Under the pieces are notes generated by a model, which worked only from the letters and a program-made list of their open reading frames with translations, had not been told where the DNA came from and ran no database searches. Positions 53,761 through 60,703 of a DNA stretch of 64,000 nucleotides are shown here, piece by piece. This DNA is from Dinghuibacter silviterrae (GTDB lineage: Bacteria; Bacteroidota; Bacteroidia; Chitinophagales; Chitinophagaceae), in assembly GCF_004366355.1 (NCBI RefSeq), contig NZ_SODV01000001.1, positions 2,294,001 to 2,358,000 on the forward strand, in the 5' to 3' direction. The translations under genes were made by a program, and so were the position numbers. Positions within the stretch are counted from its first letter, which is position 1. Each line of letters opens with the position of its first letter.

Positions 53761-54882
53761 TTACGCGATCACGCGGAACAATTTCTTGATCACGCCGGCC
53801 TGATAAACGAGCTCCTGGCGGTCCTTCCCGATGAGGGTGATGTGCCCCATCTTGCGCCCCGGCTTGGTGGTCTTCTTGCCGTAGAGGTGAACAAAAGTAT
53901 TGGCCATCTTCAAAATATCGTCCAAACCCTCGTACCGGGCGTCGCCTTCAAAGCCTTCGGCGCCCACGACGTTGAGCAACGCCGACGGCTGACGGATCTC
54001 CGGGTTTCCCAGGGGATACCCCAGCATTAACCGCCACAACATGTCGAATTGGGAGGAGTAAGCGGCTTCTATGGTGTGGTGACCGCTGTTGTGGACGCGG
54101 GGGGCGGTTTCGTTTACCCATACATCTCCCCTGGCGTCCACGAAAAGCTCCACCGCAAAGATGCCCGGCGAGGCGAGCCCCTTGACTACCATCATGGCCA
54201 TGGCCTCCGCCTTCCACAAAGTTTCACGGGGAATGTCGGCCGGGCAAAGCTGGTAGTCCAACAAGTTGAGCTCCGGGTGAAACACCATTTCGGTGGCGGG
54301 ATAGATCGCATTTTCCCCGTGCCCGTTGGTCGCGACGATGACGGAGAGCTCCTTTTTGATAGGGATCAGTTTTTCCAACACCGAAGGCGCGTCAAAACCC
54401 TGTTCCAGGTCCTCGGGCCCATGAAGGATGTGTACACCCCGCCCGTCATACCCGCCTTCCCCGATCTTTTGGACGGCCGGCAGTTCCCCCAGGTGCGCCC
54501 GCAATGCTTCGCGGTTTTCGAGAATTACGAAGGGCGCGGTGGGGATCTCTTTGTCCTTATAAAAAAGCTTTTGTTGAACCTTGTTTTTGATGATGCGGAG
54601 CGCCGACGGCTTGGGATAGACTTTCACGCCTTCCGCTTCCAGACGCTCCAATGCGTCCACGTTCACCGATTCGATCTCGATGGTCACCGTATCCACTTGT
54701 TTGCCAAAGTGGTATACCGTATCGTAGTCCCGGATGTCCCCTTGTACGAAGTGGTGACAAAGGTGAGCAGCGGGACAATGCGGATCGTTTTCAAGGACAT
54801 AGGTGATGACGGGATAATTGGCCGCGGCTTGCAACAGCATTCTACCCAATTGCCCTCCGCCAAGGATGCCCACTTTCTGCAT
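53761..54882 (-). CDS. purK: 5-(carboxyamino)imidazole ribonucleotide synthase
   Basis: PurK makes N5-CAIR from AIR, bicarbonate and ATP; PurE then rearranges it. It is 373 aa, an ATP-grasp enzyme. The N-terminal VGILGGGQLGRMLLQAAANY, the ATP-grasp region (KIGEGGYDGRGVHIL), and the VNETAPRVHNSGHHTIEAAYSSQFD motif with metal ligands are all visible. The upstream gap (192 nt to hppD) is divergent. The start is the ATG at 54882. The efflux operon separates it from purE. Confidence 0.95.
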   Translation of the reverse strand: MQKVGILGGGQLGRMLLQAAANYPVITYVLENDPHCPAAHLCHHFVQGDIRDYDTVYHFGKQVDTVTIEIESVNVDALERLEAEGVKVYPKPSALRIIKNKVQQKLFYKDKEIPTAPFVILENREALRAHLGELPAVQKIGEGGYDGRGVHILHGPEDLEQGFDAPSVLEKLIPIKKELSVIVATNGHGENAIYPATEMVFHPELNLLDYQLCPADIPRETLWKAEAMAMMVVKGLASPGIFAVELFVDARGDVWVNETAPRVHNSGHHTIEAAYSSQFDMLWRLMLGYPLGNPEIRQPSALLNVVGAEGFEGDARYEGLDDILKMANTFVHLYGKKTTKPGRKMGHITLIGKDRQELVYQAGVIKKLFRVIA

Positions 54883-54910
54883 ACGATTCGTTTATTGGGT
54901 GTGAAGATAG

Positions 54911-54918
54911 TATCTTTG
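54911..54918 (+). promoter_or_regulatory. -7 box before a 29-codon ORF and hppD
   Basis: TATCTTTG is a perfect TAnnTTTG on the plus strand. It lies 6 nt before the ATG of a 29-codon ORF and 156 nt before hppD. No other perfect -7 box was seen in this gap on the plus strand. Confidence 0.5.
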
Positions 54919-54924
54919 GGGGAG

Positions 54925-55014
54925 ATGCTACCCGACTACGCCCATAAGGTTTTCGACGATAAACGCATCGTATATTGCCTGCTCATGGAAGCCCTCGCCA
55001 TGGATGCAGCCTAG
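54925..55014 (+). CDS. Possible 29-aa leader peptide or small protein
   Basis: The frame MLPDYAHKVFDDKRIVYCLL... ends at TAG 55012-55014 after 29 codons. It sits 6 nt after a perfect -7 box and 60 nt before hppD, so it would be the first ORF on that transcript. It has two Tyr, no membrane helix of useful length and no known family. It may be a leader peptide, a small protein, or chance. Confidence is low. Confidence 0.3.
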   Translation: MLPDYAHKVFDDKRIVYCLLMEALAMDAA

Positions 55015-55074
55015 ACCGGTTTTCCTACACCCGTCTTGTTTTTTTGTTATCATTTTCCACAAAAATTTTTTCGC

Positions 55075-56205
55075 ATGTCCGCTACTGCCATCAAGGCCGT
55101 GCCCGTGGTTTCCACGGATTTCCTTCCCCTTCAGGGTACCGATTACGTTGAATTTTATGTAGGCAACGCCAAACAGGCCGCCCATTTCTATAGAACCGCT
55201 TTTGGCTTCCAGCCCCTCGCTTATGCCGGGCCCGAAACCGGCGCCCGCAACCGCGCCAGCTATGCCGTCCGTCAAAACAAGCTCACCTTTGTCTTTACCA
55301 CCCCGCTCGCAGATGAAGGGCCCATCGCCGATCACATCCGCCTCCACGGCGACGGCGTCAAATGCCTCGCCCTCCGCGTAGACGACGCCACGTCCGCCTG
55401 GAAAGAAACCACCACCCGCGGGGGGCGCTCCTTTATGGAGCCCACGGTTTTAAAAGATGAACACGGTGTATTGGTCCTTTCCGGTATCCACACCTACGGA
55501 GACACCGTCCACCTCTTCGTCGAACGCAAAGACTACACCGGCGCCTTTATGCCCGGCTATCGTGCCTGGAACACCCCACACTTCCAAAGCAACTCCACCG
55601 GCCTGCTCTATGTCGACCACTGTGTCGGCAACGTAGGCTGGAACCAGATGAACACCTGGGTGAAATTCTACGAAGACGTCATGGGTTTCCGCAACATCCT
55701 CAGCTTTGACGACAAAGACATTTCCACCGAATACTCCGCCCTCATGAGCAAGGTCATGAGCAACGGCAACGGCTTCGTGAAATTTCCCATCAACGAACCC
55801 GCCGAAGGCAAAAAGAAATCCCAGGTCGAAGAATACCTCGAATTCTACAAGGGCGAAGGCGTTCAACACGTCGCCCTTGCCACCGCCGACATCGTCACCA
55901 CCGTCCGCGACCTCCGCAGCCGGGGCGTCGAGTTCCTCCAGGTGCCCACCAGCTACTACGACGACCTCCTCGCCCGCGTCGGCACAATAGACGAGTCCAT
56001 CGACCCCCTCCGCGAGCTCGGGATCCTCGTCGACCGCGACGACGAAGGCTACTTACTGCAAATCTTTACCAAGCCCGTCGAAGACCGGCCAACACTGTTC
56101 TTTGAGATTATCCAACGAAAGGGAGCGAAGAGCTTTGGGAAGGGGAATTTTAAGGCGCTCTTCGAGGCGATTGAAAGGGAGCAGGAGTTGCGGGGGAATT
56201 TATAA
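55075..56205 (+). CDS. hppD: 4-hydroxyphenylpyruvate dioxygenase
   Basis: The enzyme converts 4-hydroxyphenylpyruvate to homogentisate in tyrosine catabolism (and possibly pyomelanin formation). It is 376 aa from the ATG at 55075 (MSATAIKAVPVV). The Fe(II) ligands are H182 in VDHCVGNV, H265 in VQHVALAT and E344 in TLFFEIIQR. Two tandem vicinal-oxygen-chelate domains fit the family. No homogentisate dioxygenase gene is in the window. A T-rich stretch (about 55035-55070) precedes the start. Confidence 0.95.
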   Translation: MSATAIKAVPVVSTDFLPLQGTDYVEFYVGNAKQAAHFYRTAFGFQPLAYAGPETGARNRASYAVRQNKLTFVFTTPLADEGPIADHIRLHGDGVKCLALRVDDATSAWKETTTRGGRSFMEPTVLKDEHGVLVLSGIHTYGDTVHLFVERKDYTGAFMPGYRAWNTPHFQSNSTGLLYVDHCVGNVGWNQMNTWVKFYEDVMGFRNILSFDDKDISTEYSALMSKVMSNGNGFVKFPINEPAEGKKKSQVEEYLEFYKGEGVQHVALATADIVTTVRDLRSRGVEFLQVPTSYYDDLLARVGTIDESIDPLRELGILVDRDDEGYLLQIFTKPVEDRPTLFFEIIQRKGAKSFGKGNFKALFEAIEREQELRGNL

Positions 56206-56222
56206 GGTTGTGGAAAAGCGGG

Positions 56223-57134
56223 CTAGACTTTCTGCCCGCTTTTCATTTTTTCCCGGACCTCTTCGATGAATTCGAGGGAGACGTCAGCGAGTGACGCGAT
56301 TTCTTCGTGTGAAAAGGTCTTTGCATTCAGCAGATTGCGAACGAAAAGCGTCTTTTGCTTTTCCGTGGCTTCTTCAGCCCTTATCTCTGCAAGTACTTCA
56401 AAAAATCCCATGGTGTTGGATTTACCGGTGATTGAATTGATTTGTTGGTCGAAGATACAACAATATTCAGAATTTTGAGGGACAATAATATTTCGAAGAA
56501 AGAACAATATTGACCCGATTTTTCGGTGAGAGATGTGGGTTTTACCCAACAACAACCTGGCTACCATCAACTTGCGGTTAAGTAATTCTATTTCAGGAAT
56601 TTTCTTGCTCCTCAACGCTTCCCGAGCTGCTAAAACTACCAGTGCAAAAGGATTGTCGCTTGCCTTCAATTCCTCGTCCGTCGGGTCAGTGATACAAAAG
56701 GTATTGTATCTATACAAAAGGTATGTGCCCTGAAGACGATAGCTGAACCGATCAGGTATCAATTTACCGTCAGTTCCTGTAAAAATCGCGATGGCCGTAA
56801 TGGGTTTCCGGAAGCGATCGTATATCCGGTATTGATACTGGTACATCCGCTCTGGGAAAAAAGCCCGCTCACCCGAATATCCCTGTATTTCGGCGTGTAT
56901 GAGCATCCACTCTTCTCCCCCGTCCCGGGTATAGGCTTTGACCAGCTTATCCACGAAACGAGTATCGGGTCCTTTCCCTGGTTCGGGCTCCAGTTCGGTA
57001 AGCTCCTTGTCCAGATAAGTAAATCCGCGGTCCATATCATAAACCGCATCGGCATTCGGGAAAACAAATCGCAACAGATCGTCGAATACCTCCTCCAAAA
57101 GCGCCTTCCAAAGGGCGTCATCGTTCTTTTCCAT
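56223..57134 (-). CDS. Rpn-like PD-(D/E)XK nuclease/transposase-family protein
   Basis: The product is 303 aa. It fits the Rpn (recombination-promoting nuclease, formerly transposase_31) group: an N-terminal fold with D62-K63 in FVDKLVKA and E82-x-Q84 in HAEIQGYS, the usual D-ExQ-type core, then long helical region and a short C-terminal helical module (SLADVSLEFIEEVREKMK). Members can cleave DNA and raise recombination, and are frequently found in multiple copies per genome. The gene has lower GC than its neighbours (18 and 28 of 60 in sampled rows). A perfect -7 box lies four bases before its ATG. Confidence 0.82.
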   Translation of the reverse strand: MEKNDDALWKALLEEVFDDLLRFVFPNADAVYDMDRGFTYLDKELTELEPEPGKGPDTRFVDKLVKAYTRDGGEEWMLIHAEIQGYSGERAFFPERMYQYQYRIYDRFRKPITAIAIFTGTDGKLIPDRFSYRLQGTYLLYRYNTFCITDPTDEELKASDNPFALVVLAAREALRSKKIPEIELLNRKLMVARLLLGKTHISHRKIGSILFFLRNIIVPQNSEYCCIFDQQINSITGKSNTMGFFEVLAEIRAEEATEKQKTLFVRNLLNAKTFSHEEIASLADVSLEFIEEVREKMKSGQKV

Positions 57135-57138
57135 GAAG

Positions 57139-57146
57139 CAAATCTA
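57139..57146 (-). promoter_or_regulatory. -7 box four bases before the Rpn-like gene
   Basis: On the minus strand TAGATTTG is followed by CTTC and the ATG at 57134. It has the same N4 spacing as the boxes before mutS, ndh and purE. Confidence 0.5.
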
Positions 57147-57277
57147 CAAGCGCAGTCAATCGCTTGTATGCCTCTGCGGGCGCGGATTAAGACCCGTTAG
57201 GAATATAGACTATCTAGTAGAAATATATGGAAATATAAGGCGGCTTATAGCACAGTTAAAGTCCCGTTAAAAGCACC

Positions 57278-57316
57278 GCGGCCGCGCCCAATGCAATTTG
57301 CAAAGGGCATGGCCGC
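57278..57316 (-). terminator. Probable terminator after aquaporin gene
   Basis: GCGGCC..GCCC (57278-57289) pairs with GGGC..GGCCGC (57305-57316), with a 2x2 mismatch and a 15-nt loop. It is downstream of the aquaporin stop at 57338, and a short T run follows on the minus strand. The remaining 130 nt up to the Rpn-like gene hold no other visible feature. Confidence 0.5.
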
Positions 57317-57337
57317 GCGTGTAGAAAGATAGGGTGA

Positions 57338-58036
57338 TTACACCTTCTTCCACGTATCCACCATCTTCCAAATAATCCCCCCAAGGATCCCTCCTGCAAT
57401 TGGCGCCACAATAAATACCCAAAGATCTTTCAGCGCCTCCCCCCCTACAAAAAGGGCCGGCCCGATGCTGCGCGCCGGATTGACGGAGACCCCGGTAACG
57501 GGGATCCCGACGATGTGGATGAGGGTAAGGGTAAGCCCGATGCCAAGACCGGCAATGGGGGTGGTGTTGTTTTTGCTGGTGCTCCCGTGGACGACGAGCA
57601 GGAAGATGCACGTGAAGACGACTTCGGCGATCAGACCGCTCGCCAGGGGGTAGTGGTCGGGGGAGCCGTCGCCTACACCGTTTTGGCCGAGGCCGTTGGT
57701 GGCAAGGCTGTAGTCGGCATGGCCGGAGGCGATGACGTAGAGGATGCCGGCGCCGACGATGCCGCCGGCGATTTGGGCAACGACGTAGCCCAGGGTATCG
57801 GCCGCGGGGAGTTTACGGGTGACCCACATGGAAATGGTGATGGCGGGGTTGATGTGGCAGCCGGAGATGTGGCCGATGGCGTAGGCCATACCGACGACGG
57901 AGAGGCCAAACGCAAAGGCGATCCCCAGGAAGCCGACGTGGCTGCCCGCGAGGACGGCACTGCCGCAACCCATGAGGACAAGAACGAGGGTCCCGAAAAA
58001 TTCAGCGAGACATTTTTGGAAAAGAGAGGGTTTCAT
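57338..58036 (-). CDS. aqpZ: Aquaporin Z-type water channel
   Basis: This inner-membrane channel carries water. It is 232 aa with six helices and the two NPA motifs (N63-P64-A65 in HINPAIT and N186-P187-A188 in SVNPARS). The selectivity filter can be read with AqpZ-like numbering: F43, H174 and R189 agree with a water-specific filter, but the fourth position (Thr 183 in E. coli AqpZ) is Val here. It stands alone, divergent from the YciI-like gene. Confidence 0.94.
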   Translation of the reverse strand: MKPSLFQKCLAEFFGTLVLVLMGCGSAVLAGSHVGFLGIAFAFGLSVVGMAYAIGHISGCHINPAITISMWVTRKLPAADTLGYVVAQIAGGIVGAGILYVIASGHADYSLATNGLGQNGVGDGSPDHYPLASGLIAEVVFTCIFLLVVHGSTSKNNTTPIAGLGIGLTLTLIHIVGIPVTGVSVNPARSIGPALFVGGEALKDLWVFIVAPIAGGILGGIIWKMVDTWKKV

Positions 58037-58128
58037 TGGTTATCTTTTTGGTGTGAATAATCAGGCCGATGGCGTTGCTGCGACGGCGCTCCGCCGTTAG
58101 TATTGCCAAAATAAGCAAATCATCTATC

Positions 58129-58428
58129 ATGTCAACCAAAATGTACTTTTTTCTGAAGCTTCACCCGCCAAGGGCCTCCTTTGCCCTGGATATGACACCG
58201 GAAGAGCGGGCCGTCATGCAGCAGCACGTGGAGTATTGGGCCCCCCACGTGGCGGGGGGGACGATGCTGGTCATGGGGCCGGTCGCGGACCCGGCGGGTG
58301 TGTACGGGATAGGAATCCTTGCCGTGGACAGCGAAGAGCAGTTGAAGGAACTGATCGGCGCCGACCCCGCGAACGGAATGAACAGGTACGAGGTGCACCC
58401 GATGCGGGTGCGGACCGCTATGCCGTGA
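58129..58428 (+). CDS. YciI-like protein
   Basis: The product is 99 aa from the ATG at 58129 (MSTKMYFFLKLHPPR); the longer frame adds only GC-rich leader sequence. It has the dimeric alpha/beta ferredoxin-like fold pattern of YciI: an N-terminal strand, the MTPEERAVMQQHVEYWAPHVAGG helix with a conserved His, and GVYGIGILAVDSEEQLKELI. The family's chemistry is uncertain. Its stop overlaps the convergent sugar transporter gene by 11 nt. Confidence 0.82.
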   Translation: MSTKMYFFLKLHPPRASFALDMTPEERAVMQQHVEYWAPHVAGGTMLVMGPVADPAGVYGIGILAVDSEEQLKELIGADPANGMNRYEVHPMRVRTAMP

Positions 58429-59698
58429 CGAGTACTGGTTTCCCGACGTTGTGACCGCCGAGGGCAAAGTACAGGATATAGGCGTAACAGGGGATAAGGC
58501 AGATGCAATAGGCGAGGTTGTTGAAGACATGGGCGTTGTCTTTAAGACCGCCGTAGAGCAGGGGGAGCAACGCGCCGCCGGCAATGCCCATAACCAGCAG
58601 GGCCGAGGCGATCTTGGTGAAACGGCCAAGACCTTCCAGGGCAAGGGGCCAGATGGCAGGCCACATCAGGGAATTGGACAGGCCCAGCAGGGCGATAAAC
58701 GTGATGGCGGTATAGCCGGTGGTGGTGAGGATCCCTACACTAAAGGCAAGCCCTGAAATGGCGCATATCCTTAGGGCCGTCGACTGGCTGAGGTAGCGCG
58801 GGATGGTGATGATGCCGATGACATAACCCACCAGCATAGCCGCGAGGGTGAAGGTGGTGAAGTATTTGGTTTTATCCAGGCTGATGCCGAGGGCCTTGCC
58901 AAAGGTGCCGATGCCGTCACCCGCCAGTACTTCGACGCCCACGTACACGAAGATGCAAAGGACACCCAACAACAGGTGGGGATATTGAAAGACGCTTGTT
59001 TTTTCGGAAGATGCCCCACCAACGGATTTTTCAGTTTGAATTTCCGGGAGGGAAGAAGCTTTGATCATGATCGCCAGCAGGATCAGGATACCCGCCATGA
59101 CGAGGTAGGGGACGATGACGCGGGCGGCCAGGGCGGACAGCAAGGCTTCCTTTTGCGTGGGATCGGTCGCGGCATGGATCTGTCCTTCCAGGCTGGAGGC
59201 ATTTTTGAGAACAATCGCGCCGACGATCAGGGGACTGAGCACGCCGGCGACCTTGTTACAGATACCCATGATGCTCATGCGTTTGGCGGCGCTGTCCAGG
59301 GGGCCGAGGATGCTTATGTAGGGATTGGATGCAGTTTGCAAAAGCGAAAGACCGGTGCCCTGTACAAACAGGCCGATCAGGAAAAGCGGGAAGCTGCGCA
59401 GCTGGGCGGCCGGAACAAAAACCAGGGATCCCAGCGCCATGACGACCAGCCCCAGGGCCATCCCGTTTTTGTAGCCGGTCTTTTCAAGGATGAGCGCGCT
59501 GGGTATCGCCAGGAAAAAGTAGGCGATATAAAACGCAAAGGTCACAAAGAAAGCCTGGAGGTCGGTGTGCAACTGGCAGGCGAGTTTGAGGAACGGGATC
59601 AGTGTTCCGTTGAGCCAGGTCACAAAACCAAAGATGAAAAACAGGACGCCGATGATAAACAGCGCGTAGCCGGTGCGGTTGGATGAAGATATACTCAT
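58418..59698 (-). CDS. Sugar:H+ symporter of the FHS/MFS family (GluP/FucP-like)
   Basis: This MFS transporter imports a monosaccharide with a proton. It is 426 aa with about twelve helices. The opening GYALFIIGVLFFIFGFVTWLNGTLIPFLKLACQL is typical of the fucose/glucose-galactose (FHS) group, and GLFVQGTGLSLLQTASNPYISILGP is its signature. The substrate (fucose, glucose or galactose) cannot be told from sequence. No sugar-metabolism genes are adjacent. The divergent gap to the transpeptidase gene is 184 nt. Confidence 0.88.
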   Translation of the reverse strand: MSISSSNRTGYALFIIGVLFFIFGFVTWLNGTLIPFLKLACQLHTDLQAFFVTFAFYIAYFFLAIPSALILEKTGYKNGMALGLVVMALGSLVFVPAAQLRSFPLFLIGLFVQGTGLSLLQTASNPYISILGPLDSAAKRMSIMGICNKVAGVLSPLIVGAIVLKNASSLEGQIHAATDPTQKEALLSALAARVIVPYLVMAGILILLAIMIKASSLPEIQTEKSVGGASSEKTSVFQYPHLLLGVLCIFVYVGVEVLAGDGIGTFGKALGISLDKTKYFTTFTLAAMLVGYVIGIITIPRYLSQSTALRICAISGLAFSVGILTTTGYTAITFIALLGLSNSLMWPAIWPLALEGLGRFTKIASALLVMGIAGGALLPLLYGGLKDNAHVFNNLAYCICLIPCYAYILYFALGGHNVGKPVLVTA

Positions 59699-59882
59699 GT
59701 CGTCAAGTGAGTGACGAAATTAGCGGATTTTGTAATGCCGGGAACGACTAATTGTGGATCAAACGGTTGCGCGAAACATCAAGTGATATGCGGAATTTAC
59801 GATATATGATTTCACGGTTAAGTGCGCTACCCGGAAAATATTTTTCTAGTTACCTTCGTTGATAAGCTAAATTGATGTTTCG

Positions 59883-60635
59883 GTGAAGTTCGTGTCCATC
59901 CAAATCCTGTTCTTCCTGCTGGTCGTCTCCTACTCCCACGCACAGACGTATGTCGGTATCCAATCCACCAATGCCCGCCTGGCCCCGCTGATCAAGGGTG
60001 GGGAAGATACATTGCGTAAACAGTTCGAAGCCAAGGGGCTCCAATGGCCCGCCAAGTATATCTACATGCGTTCCTTCAAGTACGAGAAGGAGCTGGAGGT
60101 GTGGGTCAAAAACGACATACAGGATACGTTCCGTTTGTTCAAGGTGTACAAGGTGTGCCGGACTTCGGGCAAGATGGGCCCCAAACGCCGCCAGGGAGAC
60201 ATGCAGGTGCCCGAAGGCTTTTACTACATCAACGGTTTTAATCCCAACAGCAACTACCACCTGGCGCTGGGCCTGGACTACCCGAACCTTTCGGACCGGC
60301 TGAAAAGTGGGGCGTCGGACCTCGGGGGTGACATTTATATCCACGGTTCCTGTGTGTCGGTCGGCTGTATCCCCATCTTAGACAACCAGATAGAGGAGGT
60401 GTATATGCTGGCCGCGATTTCCCGGCAAGAAGGGCAGGACTATATCCCGGTGCATATTTTCCCCATCCGTTATAACCTGGAAAACTCCGCGGCCTTTCTC
60501 AAAAACCAGATCCGGGACGATAAGGACTGGGCCAGGTTCAACGAACAATTGCGGTCGTCCTTCGACTATTTCGAGGAACACCACCGTCTGCCGGTGATTG
60601 CTGTCGACAGCCGGGGGGACTACGTGATTAAATAG
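59883..60635 (+). CDS. L,D-transpeptidase of the YafK/ErfK type
   Basis: The product is 250 aa, exported (MKFVSIQILFFLLVVSYSHAQ), and starts with GTG at 59883 because the only nearby ATG runs into a stop. The catalytic motif reads HGSCVSVGC, with H154, S159, G161 and C162 matching the YkuD nucleophile-Cys site. The N-terminal part of about 90 residues precedes a YkuD domain (VCRTSGKMGPKRRQGDMQVPEGFYYING). It would cross-link or attach proteins to peptidoglycan. A near-consensus -7 box (TACCTTCG, 59851-59858) is upstream. A phosphoesterase gene follows after 68 nt. Confidence 0.88.
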   Translation: MKFVSIQILFFLLVVSYSHAQTYVGIQSTNARLAPLIKGGEDTLRKQFEAKGLQWPAKYIYMRSFKYEKELEVWVKNDIQDTFRLFKVYKVCRTSGKMGPKRRQGDMQVPEGFYYINGFNPNSNYHLALGLDYPNLSDRLKSGASDLGGDIYIHGSCVSVGCIPILDNQIEEVYMLAAISRQEGQDYIPVHIFPIRYNLENSAAFLKNQIRDDKDWARFNEQLRSSFDYFEEHHRLPVIAVDSRGDYVIK

Positions 60636-60703
60636 TGGGACGTAACCCGAAGGGTAACATAGACTTAATGCAAAGGGCCTATCTTGCGGAGAAAGCCGCC
60701 CGC

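Noticed and set aside
54049-55014. 321-codon frame over purK and the gap before hppD
   Set aside because: Antisense to purK for most of its length; only the last 29 codons behind a promoter were kept as a weak candidate.
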